From Thalassospira indica (GTDB taxonomy: Bacteria > Pseudomonadota > Alphaproteobacteria > Rhodospirillales > Thalassospiraceae): DNA of 64,000 nucleotides. The first letter of the stretch is position 1, and every line of letters starts with the position of its first letter. This document shows, piece by piece, positions 54,570 through 62,308 of this stretch. The stretch lies in NCBI RefSeq assembly GCF_003403095.1, contig NZ_CP031555.1, positions 2,460,001 through 2,524,000 on the forward strand. Direction: 5' to 3'. The notes beneath the pieces were generated by a model, which was given only the letters and a program-made list of their open reading frames with translations, did not search any database and had not been told where the DNA came from. Made by a program: the position numbers and the translations under genes.

Positions 54570-55985
54570 ATGACATCAAACCTATCCCCGTTTTCCCAAC
54601 CTGCCTTTCGCCATCTGTTTTCCGCCCAGATTACGTCCCTGATCGGGACCGGGCTGACGACGGTGGCGCTATCGCTGTTGGCTTATGATCTTGCCGGGGA
54701 TGATGCCGGTCGGGTGCTTGGCTCCATCCTTGTTTTGAAAATGGTGGCCTACCTGGTGATCGCGCCGGTGGCAGGGGGCATGGCTCATCTGTTGCCGCGC
54801 CGGATGTGGCTGGTCGGTTTGGATGTGTTGCGTGCGGCGATTGTGTTGTGTCTGCCCTTTGTTGATCAGGTCTGGCAGATTTTTGTTCTGGTGTTTGTCG
54901 TAAACGCAGCTTCGGCCGCCTTTACCCCCGTGTTTCAGGCGATCATCCCGGAAATTCTCCCGGATGAAAAGGCATATACCAAGGGGCTTTCTTACGCGCG
55001 GCTGGCCTATGACCTTGAAAACCTTGCCAGCCCGGCCTTGGCCGCGACCCTTTTGATTGTGTGGTCGTTTGACAGTCTGTTTTTGGCCAATAGCCTGGCC
55101 TTTGCAATCTCGGCTTTGCTGATCATGACAGCACAGATCCCGCAGGCCGCACCAACGGACCGGACTGGCGGCATTTATGCCAATACGGTGTTTGGCATTG
55201 TGGCTTATCTCAAGACGCCGCGTTTGCGCGGGCTTCTGGCTGTATATTTCGCCGTGTCATCGGTTGGGGCAATGATCATCGTCAATACCGTGGTTCTGAC
55301 CCGCGGCATTCTTGGCGGGACAGAATTGCTGACGACAAGCTTTTTGGCCTGTGCCGGCGCCGGATCAATGTGTGCCGCATTCTTGATCCCACGGCTGATC
55401 GAACGTGTCGGTGAACGCCGCCTGATGTTGTCGGGTATTGTCGCCGCAGCGTTGGCGATGTTGCTTGGCGGTGTCTTGATGATTTCAGATTTGGCGTCGG
55501 CTTTCGCGTTTGCAATTCTGTGGTTGATTGCTGGCGCCGGGACAACATTTGCCCAAACCCCCGGCGGACGGCTTGTGCAACGGTCTGCCGGGGAAGGGGA
55601 TCGTTCCGCGTTTTTTGCGGCCAACTTCGCGCTATCGCATGGCGGGTGGTTGTTTGCGTATGGCATCGTTGGCTGGCTGGGAAGTTTGGCGGATCTGTCA
55701 GTTGCTTTTCTGGCATCAGGCGGCATGGCAATCGGTTCTGTGCTTGTTGCTGTGATGCTCTGGCCGAAGGAAGACAGGCTTGAAATCAAACACAGTCATC
55801 CGGGGTTTTGGCACGAACATCCGCACGATCATAACGACCCGCATCACGTCCATGTTCACGAGCATGCGGCCGAAACAGACAAGCATCGCCATCGGCACTT
55901 CCACCCGCCTGTAACCCATAAACATCGCTTTGTGATCGACAGCCACCATACAAAATGGCCGATGGAAAGTGGTGATCGGGTCTAG
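54570..55985 (+). CDS. MFS transporter with histidine-rich C-terminal tail
   Basis: A 471-aa MFS protein, about 12 helices, closest in feel to the enterobactin/multidrug exporter group (FSAQITSLIGTGLTTVALSLLAYDLAGD). The last 70 residues are a cytoplasmic tail holding 19 His within a 53-residue stretch (from about 55790), including HEHPHDHNDPHHVHVHEH and KHRHRHFH. This looks like a metal-binding tail. It begins 36 bp after cbiO on the same strand, probably in the same B12-controlled unit. It may export excess cobalt or nickel, but the transport direction is inferred. ATG at 54570 with AAAGGG upstream. Confidence 0.83.
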   Translation: MTSNLSPFSQPAFRHLFSAQITSLIGTGLTTVALSLLAYDLAGDDAGRVLGSILVLKMVAYLVIAPVAGGMAHLLPRRMWLVGLDVLRAAIVLCLPFVDQVWQIFVLVFVVNAASAAFTPVFQAIIPEILPDEKAYTKGLSYARLAYDLENLASPALAATLLIVWSFDSLFLANSLAFAISALLIMTAQIPQAAPTDRTGGIYANTVFGIVAYLKTPRLRGLLAVYFAVSSVGAMIIVNTVVLTRGILGGTELLTTSFLACAGAGSMCAAFLIPRLIERVGERRLMLSGIVAAALAMLLGGVLMISDLASAFAFAILWLIAGAGTTFAQTPGGRLVQRSAGEGDRSAFFAANFALSHGGWLFAYGIVGWLGSLADLSVAFLASGGMAIGSVLVAVMLWPKEDRLEIKHSHPGFWHEHPHDHNDPHHVHVHEHAAETDKHRHRHFHPPVTHKHRFVIDSHHTKWPMESGDRV

Positions 55986-56169
55986 GGAGTGGGGGCAAAA
56001 ACAACGAATGTGAGGAAAACTCACTTTTGAGTTCTGTGGGGTGCGTTGTGACATTTCAAAAAGTATGAGGATATGAATTCCGGTGCCCTCACGGCGCGCC
56101 TGAAACAACATACTTGGCCTCTGGTTGTTTTGCGTTATGGTTTTGCTATTCAAACAGGGAGGGCGGGTT

Positions 56170-57663
56170 ATGGAAGTTGTGTATGTATCAGCAGACGGGC
56201 AAGAACACTGGATTGATGCCAAAATCCGCCCGACATTAACCCTTGATCAGGCGATTGCGCAAAGCCGGCCCGGACAAATGATCCGGATGATTGCGGGGGA
56301 TTATTGCTTTGATGAACCCTTGCGTTTCCCGCGCAGTGGGACGGCTGATCAACCGATCATTGTGCGCGGCGAACCCGATGCGATAATCGACGCGGCAAAG
56401 CTTCCTGATCCTTCGGTTTCGGCAAGCAATCCGGGACGGGATGGTTATGCCGTTTTCCAGTTGATTGATGTCGCCCATATCCGGCTTGAGCTTTTTACCA
56501 TCAAGCGGGCTTGGCCAAGTGCTGTTTATATCGAAAACAGTCAGCATCTGGCGTTTCGCGACCTTGATATCAGTGAGGGCACCTATGCCTTTTACGCCAA
56601 CGGCGAGCAAACCCGCGGCATCTCGATCACTGATTGCCGTTGGGTCCAGAATCCCGATATCTGGCGTCAGATTCGCTGGGATGAAATTCACGACGGAAAG
56701 GACGAAGACGGTAATGTGATCGAGGTCGAATATCGCTACCTTAACGGGGCATTCTTTGGGGCTGATGATATTATCGGGGATGTCGAAATCATCCGAAACG
56801 ATATCTGTGATTGCTATAACGGCGTTCGGATGGATGTGTCCCAGCATAATCTCTCTGCACCGGTCGGCAGCTTTAACCGGGACGTCAGAATCATTGACAA
56901 CCGGTTCAGACACATCCGCGACAACCCGATAGAGCCCGAAGCAACCGCCCTCGGCTGGTGGATTGGCCGCAACCGGTTTTATAACTGCCATAAACTGTTT
57001 TCGCAGGACGGTGTTCGTGGCGGGTTCTGGTATTATTTCGGCAATATCTGCTGGTTTGACGGCCGCCCGGGCCCTGAAGGGGACGAGAATAACGGCGGTG
57101 CTGTTTTCAAACTGGGCAAGGGCGGATCAGTAGCCCAGCCCGATTATATTTCCGCCTGCCTGCACAACAGCTTTTTCCTGCGCCAGAAATATATCAAGAA
57201 GGGCACGACGCGCGGTCTGATCAATGCCCGCAATGCGATTGAACATGCCGATCCAGCAAAACTCCCCGAAGACCTGATGCCACTGGATCAGACATTCTTT
57301 GGTCCGGCGGACAAACTTTCGCTGTCGGCGGATGGTCCATTGCCTGTTTCGTTTGAAGGCGATCTTGCCAATCATCCGACATATCCGGCGGTGTTTGCGC
57401 CCTATGATGGTGTTTTGCGTGATCCGCGCGTTTTTGATGGCCCGTTGTTCGAAGATGGGCTGTCCGGGCGTTTTGATCTTCGTGCGCAACATCGAGAAGG
57501 GTATTGCGACACACTGAGCATCCCGATGCCCGATGGCGGCACTTGGTTGTCTCACCGTGCATTCTGGCCCGGTGCGTTGACAGATGGGGAAGTCTTTGAG
57601 GGACCGGACTATGTTCCCGTCGATCTGGATTACGTTCGAAGTTTGCCTGTTTACGGTGAATGA
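56170..57663 (+). CDS. Right-handed parallel beta-helix protein (pectate-lyase-like), no signal peptide
   Basis: A 497-aa protein. The opening TLDQAIAQSRPGQMIRMIAGDY and QPIIVRGEPDAIID are typical of the DUF1565/pectate-lyase superfamily start. Repeated short beta turns follow (LAFRDLDISEGTYAFYANG, VEIIRNDICDCYNGVRMDV, VRIIDNRFRHIRDN). No signal peptide is seen; the ATG at 56170 has a strong GGGAGGG site, making a missed N-terminus unlikely. Relatives act on polysaccharides, but no catalytic set could be recognised. Function unknown. Confidence 0.75.
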   Translation: MEVVYVSADGQEHWIDAKIRPTLTLDQAIAQSRPGQMIRMIAGDYCFDEPLRFPRSGTADQPIIVRGEPDAIIDAAKLPDPSVSASNPGRDGYAVFQLIDVAHIRLELFTIKRAWPSAVYIENSQHLAFRDLDISEGTYAFYANGEQTRGISITDCRWVQNPDIWRQIRWDEIHDGKDEDGNVIEVEYRYLNGAFFGADDIIGDVEIIRNDICDCYNGVRMDVSQHNLSAPVGSFNRDVRIIDNRFRHIRDNPIEPEATALGWWIGRNRFYNCHKLFSQDGVRGGFWYYFGNICWFDGRPGPEGDENNGGAVFKLGKGGSVAQPDYISACLHNSFFLRQKYIKKGTTRGLINARNAIEHADPAKLPEDLMPLDQTFFGPADKLSLSADGPLPVSFEGDLANHPTYPAVFAPYDGVLRDPRVFDGPLFEDGLSGRFDLRAQHREGYCDTLSIPMPDGGTWLSHRAFWPGALTDGEVFEGPDYVPVDLDYVRSLPVYGE

Positions 57664-57783
57664 AAGGACGTCTTCGTAACGCCCGGCACCCGGTGTTATG
57701 GCCTTACGTATGCGTAAATCAGTTGACTGGGCTGTCGGAATGTTGCGATTGTGACGCACCGCATTCAACAAACAAGAAAAAAC

Positions 57784-58221
57784 ATGAACGATAAGCTTTA
57801 TAGCATTACCGAGCTGGCCGAAGAATTCGACATTACGCCACGCGCGATCCGGTTTTACGAAACCAAGAACCTGCTTGCACCGCAGCGTGCCGGTGCGACA
57901 CGCGTCTATAATTATCGTGACCGGGCTCGGCTGATGCTGGTGCTGCGTGGCAAGCGTCTTGGTTTCTCGCTTGAGGATATCAAGGAATATATCGATCTCT
58001 ATGACGCAGACCGCAGTCGGACGGAACAGCTTGCGCATCTGATGCTGGTTGGACGTCGCCGGATCCAAGAGCTCGAACAGCAGCTTGAAGATGTGCAAAC
58101 GACCTTGCAGGAACTGCGCACGATCGAGAATGAAGCAATTGATTCGCTTCGTGAAAAGGGCATCGATCCGGAAAAGGCCGTTGCCGATATCAAGGCCAAG
58201 CTTGTCGCAGAAACCGCCTGA
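57784..58221 (+). CDS. MerR-family transcriptional regulator (LiuR-like group)
   Basis: A 145-aa regulator with an N-terminal MerR helix-turn-helix (YSITELAEEFDITPRAIRFYETKNLL), the wing GATRVYNYRDRARLMLVLRGKRLGF, and a C-terminal dimerisation coiled coil (RRIQELEQQLEDVQTTLQELR). No metal-binding Cys cluster is present, so a metal sensor is unlikely. Similar alphaproteobacterial proteins regulate leucine or fatty-acid degradation. Targets are not visible here. The ribosome site is weak but the start matches the family. Confidence 0.87.
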   Translation: MNDKLYSITELAEEFDITPRAIRFYETKNLLAPQRAGATRVYNYRDRARLMLVLRGKRLGFSLEDIKEYIDLYDADRSRTEQLAHLMLVGRRRIQELEQQLEDVQTTLQELRTIENEAIDSLREKGIDPEKAVADIKAKLVAETA

Positions 58222-58248
58222 AATTATTGAAGATTCTGCCTGAAACGA

Positions 58249-58275
58249 AAAAGCCCGGTATTTCACCGGGCTTTT
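58249..58275. terminator. Bidirectional terminator
   Basis: AAAAGCCCGG (58249-58258) with CCGGGCTTTT (58266-58275), between the convergent MerR and acyl-CoA synthetase genes. Confidence 0.9.
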
Positions 58276-58299
58276 GTTGTTTGATCATGATGACGCGGC

Positions 58300-60990
58300 T
58301 TATTCCGGGTCACGCTGCAAGGGCAGGGTGACTTCAAACACTTCTTCATCCGGGATGAATTTGCGGCTGAAGCCAAGGCTTTCGCAAAGGGTCAGCATCC
58401 GACGGTTATTCGGCAAAACCTGGCCGATGAAGGTTTCTGTGCCCTTGCGGCGGCAGAATTCAATCATCTTTTCCATCAGAATGCGGCCAAGGCCGCGCCC
58501 CTTGATATCGGATCGCACCATAATGGCGTATTCGGCTTTCTCGTTGTTCGGATCAATCACGACCTGAACGATACCGTGAATTTCGCCTTCCTGATCACCG
58601 TTTGGCAGTATGGCGAGGAAGGCCATATCGCGATCGTAATCAAGCTGCGTCTGACGGGCCATTTCCGAATGCGGCAATTCACGGACCGATCCGAAGAAGC
58701 GGAAGTGAATATCTTCCGGGGTTAGCCGCGACATGAATTCATAGTGGGCAGGTTCATCTTCGGGCTTGATCGGACGCAGCAAATAGGTCGTCCCATCATC
58801 CATCACCACCTTTTCCTTCAAATGGCGCGGGTAGGGGTGAATGGCCAGGCGCTGTTCGTCGCTTACAACCTTTGGCGTTACCTTGATACGGGCATCAAGC
58901 GCAATCACACCTTCACGGTCGGCCAGAAGCGGGTTCATATCAAGTTCGACAACTTCGCCCAACTGCACAACCAGCTGCGAAAGCCGCACTAAGGTCATGT
59001 AAAGTTCTTCCAGGTTGACCGCTGGGACATCACGGTAACCTTGTAGAAGCTTATGAATGCGTGTGCCTTCAACCAGTTCACGGGCAAGTTTCATGTTGAG
59101 CGGCGGCAAGGCCATCGCACGGTCACGAACGACTTCGACTTCGACACCGCCATGCCCGAACAGGATCACCGGGCCAAAGATCGGGTCGGTGGTCATGCCG
59201 ACAATCAATTCACGTGCGCCGTCACGTTTGACCATCTCCTGAACGGTGAAACCGCGCAGGCGGGCCTCAGGGAATTTCTTGCCAATAACGCGCTGCATTT
59301 TTTCGGCTGCTGCACGGACTTCCTCGCCGTTTTCAAGGTTCAGGATCACGCCGCCGACATCGGACTTGTGGCTGATGTCGTCCGACAGGATCTTGAGTGC
59401 GACCGGGCGACCGATCTTTTCTGCCTTGCTGACGGCATCGTCAACATCAAGGGCGGCATAGGTTTTGACCGTATTGATGCCAAAGCATTCCAGAACCGAT
59501 TTTGCTTCGGGTTCGGTCAGCATGTGACGTCCGGCGTGAATGGCGGCGTGAATGATGCTGCGCGCCTTGTCGACATCCGGTGTGTAATCGTGCGGTGCCG
59601 AAGGCGGCGTTTCCATCAAAAGTTCTTGCAGCTTGCGGAAATTGACCATGTGCTGGAAGGCAGCAACAGCATTTTCCGGCGTGCGGTAGGTCGGAATCCC
59701 AGCCGCATAGAACATGTTACGCGCCTCGGCCACGGTAGCCTCGCCAACCCAGTTGGTCAGGATGTTTTTCTTGCTGTTCTTGATGGTGTCAATCACACCC
59801 TGTGCGACTTCGACCGGATCGGTGATGGCCGTCGGGGCATGCATGACCAGCAAGCTGTCGATATTCTTGTCCTTCAGGACAACGTCAATGGTCTTGGCGT
59901 AACGTTCACCCGGCGCATCGCCGATGATATCGACCGGGTTGGCGTGCGACCAGGTCGGCGGGAGGACTTCATCAAGGGCTGCAATGGTTTCGTCGTCAAG
60001 GTGGGCTAACTGGCCATGTCTTTCGATCAGGGCGTCAACCGCAAGCACCCCGATCCCGCCACCGTTTGTCACGATGCCAAGTTTGTCACCGCGGAACGGG
60101 CGCATGCGCGACAGCGTTTCAGCTGCCGAGAACATTTCGCTTACCGTGTACACGCGCAAAACACCGGCACGTTTGATGGCGGCGTCAAAGACATCATCGG
60201 CACCGGCAAGCGCACCGGTGTGAGACGCGGCCGCAGCTGCACCCTCGGCAAAGCGACCGGATTTGATGCAAAGGATCGGTTTGTTACGTGATGCGGCACG
60301 GGCGGCAGAGATAAAGCTTCGGCGCTCGTGAATGGATTCAATATAAAGCATGATCGCCCGGGTATCGGGATCAGAGCCCAGATAGTCGATGACGTCGCCA
60401 AAATCGACGTCATCGCATTCACCCAGTGAAATAAAGTGGGAAAAACCGATTCCACGCGCAGCAGCCCAGTCGAGAACGGCGGTACACAGGGCACCCGATT
60501 GCGAAACAAAGGCAATCTTGCCATTACCAATGCTTTGATGGCTAAAGCTGGCATTCAGGCCGATGCCCGGCACCATCAGGCCAAGACAATTCGGACCGAG
60601 AAGACGCATCTTTTTGGAGGCAGCGATATCAAGCATCGCCTGTTTGACTGTGCGGTTGTCATCATATTGTTCTGCACTCAGGCCAGCAGTCAGGACAATC
60701 GCCGCAAGGCAGCCTTTTTCGGCCAGGCATTCCATAACCGGAACAACACCTTTGGGCGGAACACAGATGACAGCAAGCTCTGGCACCACCGGCAGGCTAT
60801 TGACGTCGGGGTAGGCCAGAACGCCGCCGATTGACTGACTGCGTGGGTTCACCGGCATGATCGGCCCGTCAAATCCACCCGCAAGCAGGTTCTTCATAAT
60901 CACGCTGCCAACGGAGTGCGGCCGATTGGAAGCGCCAATCACGGCGACCGATTTCGGTTTAAACAGATGATCGAGGTTGATTGTACTCAT
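58300..60990 (-). CDS. ADP-forming acyl-CoA synthetase fused to a GNAT acetyltransferase (Pat/PatZ-like)
   Basis: An 896-aa protein: CoA-binding domain (about 5-130, SVAVIGASNRPHSVG), succinyl-CoA ligase-like domain (about 150-290), ATP-grasp domain (about 490-700, GRPVALKILSDDISHKSDVGGV) and a C-terminal GNAT domain (about 735-890, DIKGRGLGRILMEKM). The phosphohistidine of ADP-forming synthetases is kept as His257 in ASHTGALAG; E. coli/Salmonella Pat lacks it. So it could be a working acyl-CoA synthetase, a protein lysine acetyltransferase, or both. The ATG at 60990 is chosen over a far upstream one. Confidence 0.88.
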   Translation of the reverse strand: MSTINLDHLFKPKSVAVIGASNRPHSVGSVIMKNLLAGGFDGPIMPVNPRSQSIGGVLAYPDVNSLPVVPELAVICVPPKGVVPVMECLAEKGCLAAIVLTAGLSAEQYDDNRTVKQAMLDIAASKKMRLLGPNCLGLMVPGIGLNASFSHQSIGNGKIAFVSQSGALCTAVLDWAAARGIGFSHFISLGECDDVDFGDVIDYLGSDPDTRAIMLYIESIHERRSFISAARAASRNKPILCIKSGRFAEGAAAAASHTGALAGADDVFDAAIKRAGVLRVYTVSEMFSAAETLSRMRPFRGDKLGIVTNGGGIGVLAVDALIERHGQLAHLDDETIAALDEVLPPTWSHANPVDIIGDAPGERYAKTIDVVLKDKNIDSLLVMHAPTAITDPVEVAQGVIDTIKNSKKNILTNWVGEATVAEARNMFYAAGIPTYRTPENAVAAFQHMVNFRKLQELLMETPPSAPHDYTPDVDKARSIIHAAIHAGRHMLTEPEAKSVLECFGINTVKTYAALDVDDAVSKAEKIGRPVALKILSDDISHKSDVGGVILNLENGEEVRAAAEKMQRVIGKKFPEARLRGFTVQEMVKRDGARELIVGMTTDPIFGPVILFGHGGVEVEVVRDRAMALPPLNMKLARELVEGTRIHKLLQGYRDVPAVNLEELYMTLVRLSQLVVQLGEVVELDMNPLLADREGVIALDARIKVTPKVVSDEQRLAIHPYPRHLKEKVVMDDGTTYLLRPIKPEDEPAHYEFMSRLTPEDIHFRFFGSVRELPHSEMARQTQLDYDRDMAFLAILPNGDQEGEIHGIVQVVIDPNNEKAEYAIMVRSDIKGRGLGRILMEKMIEFCRRKGTETFIGQVLPNNRRMLTLCESLGFSRKFIPDEEVFEVTLPLQRDPE

Positions 60991-61225
60991 CGCCAGTTTG
61001 CGCCTTGTCCTGTGTGGGCTGGCCTGATTTCGGCCAACTCGCCCTATATGGTGATGCATGCGCTGTTTTTTCAGCGCACCATCATGATGCAGTGCGATAT
61101 TTTAGAGCGATGCCAATTATATTGATTTGCTGTGCATCAATAAAGCGCTGCCAACACGAAGTTTTTATGGCAGTGCGGTGCAGCAGGCTATGGGGAGCGT
61201 GAAGTACGGAGATCTTGCGTCACGA

Positions 61226-61540
61226 TTAATGAACGTGACCATGATGCCCGTCGTCAAATCGCGCGGACTCTTCAAGCCAGGCTTCCACTTCATCCTGTGA
61301 ACTCATGGCGAGCGCGATTTCAAGGTCGGCTTGGACATGGGCCAGGCTGTCGAACATCGGGCACCAGCCAAACGCCTGTATCCGGGCATCGGTCGTCGAC
61401 GAGATCGTGAACAGATCCCCGTCAATCGGGTGTACCAAGCCATGAATGACCCCGCCTTCGCCCGTAATCAACCATCCGCGGGTCGGTCCGGACAGGGTGG
61501 CGAGTTCAACTTCGCGAAGGTCGATTTTGATTGTTCTCAT
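61226..61540 (-). CDS. Small hypothetical protein with His-rich C-terminus
   Basis: A 104-aa soluble protein: beta-rich N-terminal half (MRTIKIDLREVELATLSG, GWLITGEGGVIHGLVHP), a helix (DLEIALAMSSQDEVEAWLEES), and the tail DDGHHGHVH. The tail may bind a metal ion. Family not recognised. It lies between the acyl-CoA synthetase and the tRNA-Asn, with its own likely promoter. The ribosome site is weak. Confidence 0.6.
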   Translation of the reverse strand: MRTIKIDLREVELATLSGPTRGWLITGEGGVIHGLVHPIDGDLFTISSTTDARIQAFGWCPMFDSLAHVQADLEIALAMSSQDEVEAWLEESARFDDGHHGHVH

Positions 61541-61573
61541 GGGGTAAACATCCGTGTTTTGACGTTCAAAAGC

Positions 61574-61606
61574 AAAAGGGACCGAACATTACGTTCGGTC
61601 CCTTTT
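61574..61606 (-). terminator. Terminator of the first tRNA-Asn
   Basis: AAAAGGGACCGAAC (61574-61587) with GTTCGGTCCCTTTT (61593-61606), directly after the tRNA on the minus strand. Confidence 0.92.
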
Positions 61607-61610
61607 TAAT

Positions 61611-61686
61611 TGGCTCCGGCAGCAGGACTCGAACCTGCGACCCAATGATTAACAGTCATTTGCTCTACCAACTGAGCTATGCCGGA
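61611..61686 (-). tRNA. tRNA-Asn (GTT), copy 1
   Basis: A 76-nt tRNA including an encoded CCA: acceptor TCCGGCA with TGCCGGA, D arm AGCTCAGTTGGTAGAGC, anticodon loop CTGTTAA (anticodon GUU), and T arm GCAGGTTCGAGTCCTGC. Identical to copy 2 at 61979-62054. Confidence 0.97.
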
Positions 61687-61722
61687 TCAGGTGCCGCGCG
61701 TCTTTCGATGCGCGTGGCAGGT

Positions 61723-61750
61723 GTATAATCAAACAGCCCGTGGCCCGCAA
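61723..61750 (-). promoter_or_regulatory. Promoter of tRNA-Asn copy 1
   Basis: Read on the minus strand: -35 TTGCGG (61745-61750), a 16-nt spacer, -10 TTATAC (61723-61728). It implies independent transcription of this copy. Confidence 0.6.
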
Positions 61751-61947
61751 GACCTTTTTTGAGAAAATCCAGCCAAAATCGCGTCTTTTTCCAGCATGGC
61801 TGCGACAGGTTATCGGCAAGCGCGATAATGATGGAAACCATTTCCCAACTGGTTGAATTGGATCACGTAAAGCGCATCGTGTTCTGTGGTCGGGAAGGGG
61901 CAAATCACACTTGGAATAACTGCGAAATGATATTGGCCCGAAAAGCA

Positions 61948-61978
61948 TAAACCCCCGGAACAGAGTTCCAGGGGTTTA
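61948..61978 (-). terminator. Terminator of the tRNA-Cys/Asn unit
   Basis: TAAACCCC (61948-61955) with GGGGTTTA (61971-61978), plus inner GGAAC/GTTCC pairing, immediately after tRNA-Asn copy 2. Confidence 0.75.
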
Positions 61979-62054
61979 TGGCTCCGGCAGCAGGACTCGA
62001 ACCTGCGACCCAATGATTAACAGTCATTTGCTCTACCAACTGAGCTATGCCGGA
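61979..62054 (-). tRNA. tRNA-Asn (GTT), copy 2
   Basis: Same 76-nt sequence as copy 1 including the CCA, and four more identical bases beyond its 5' end. Only 4 nt separate it from tRNA-Cys upstream, so both come from one transcript. Confidence 0.97.
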
Positions 62055-62058
62055 TCAG

Positions 62059-62132
62059 TGGAGGCGCGAGCCGGAATCGAACCGGCGTGCAAGGATTTGC
62101 AGTCCTCTGCGTAACCACTCCGCCATCGCGCC
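62059..62132 (-). tRNA. tRNA-Cys (GCA)
   Basis: A 74-nt tRNA with CCA: acceptor GGCGCGA with TCGCGCC, anticodon loop CTGCAAA (anticodon GCA), T arm GCCGGTTCGAATCCGGC. Confidence 0.97.
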
Positions 62133-62152
62133 TTCGCGTTGGCTGGAGCGGT

Positions 62153-62181
62153 GTATAGCCGCAACAAACGCACCCCGTCAA
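62153..62181 (-). promoter_or_regulatory. Sigma70 promoter of the tRNA-Cys/Asn unit
   Basis: On the minus strand: -35 TTGACG (62176-62181), a 17-nt spacer, -10 CTATAC (62153-62158), 20 nt before tRNA-Cys. Near-consensus. Confidence 0.8.
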
Positions 62182-62239
62182 GCACCCAATTTTACATTTT
62201 TCCGAAGGCTTGGGGATTAGTGCTACGAAAAAGAACAAA

Positions 62240-62263
62240 CCGCCCGGGAAAACTTCCCGGGTG
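62240..62263 (-). terminator. Terminator of the chemoreceptor gene
   Basis: CCCGGGAA with TTCCCGGG in a C/G-rich hairpin. On the minus strand GGTTTGTTCTTTTTCG follows. Confidence 0.7.
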
Positions 62264-62308
62264 GTCGTAAAAGCTTATGGGAATGTCATCCCGCAGTTGG
62301 TCTGTGGA

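Noticed and set aside
61759..61950. 63-codon frame between the two tRNA-Asn copies
   Set aside because: It lacks a good ribosome site and ends at the terminator of the neighbouring tRNA unit. Most likely chance.
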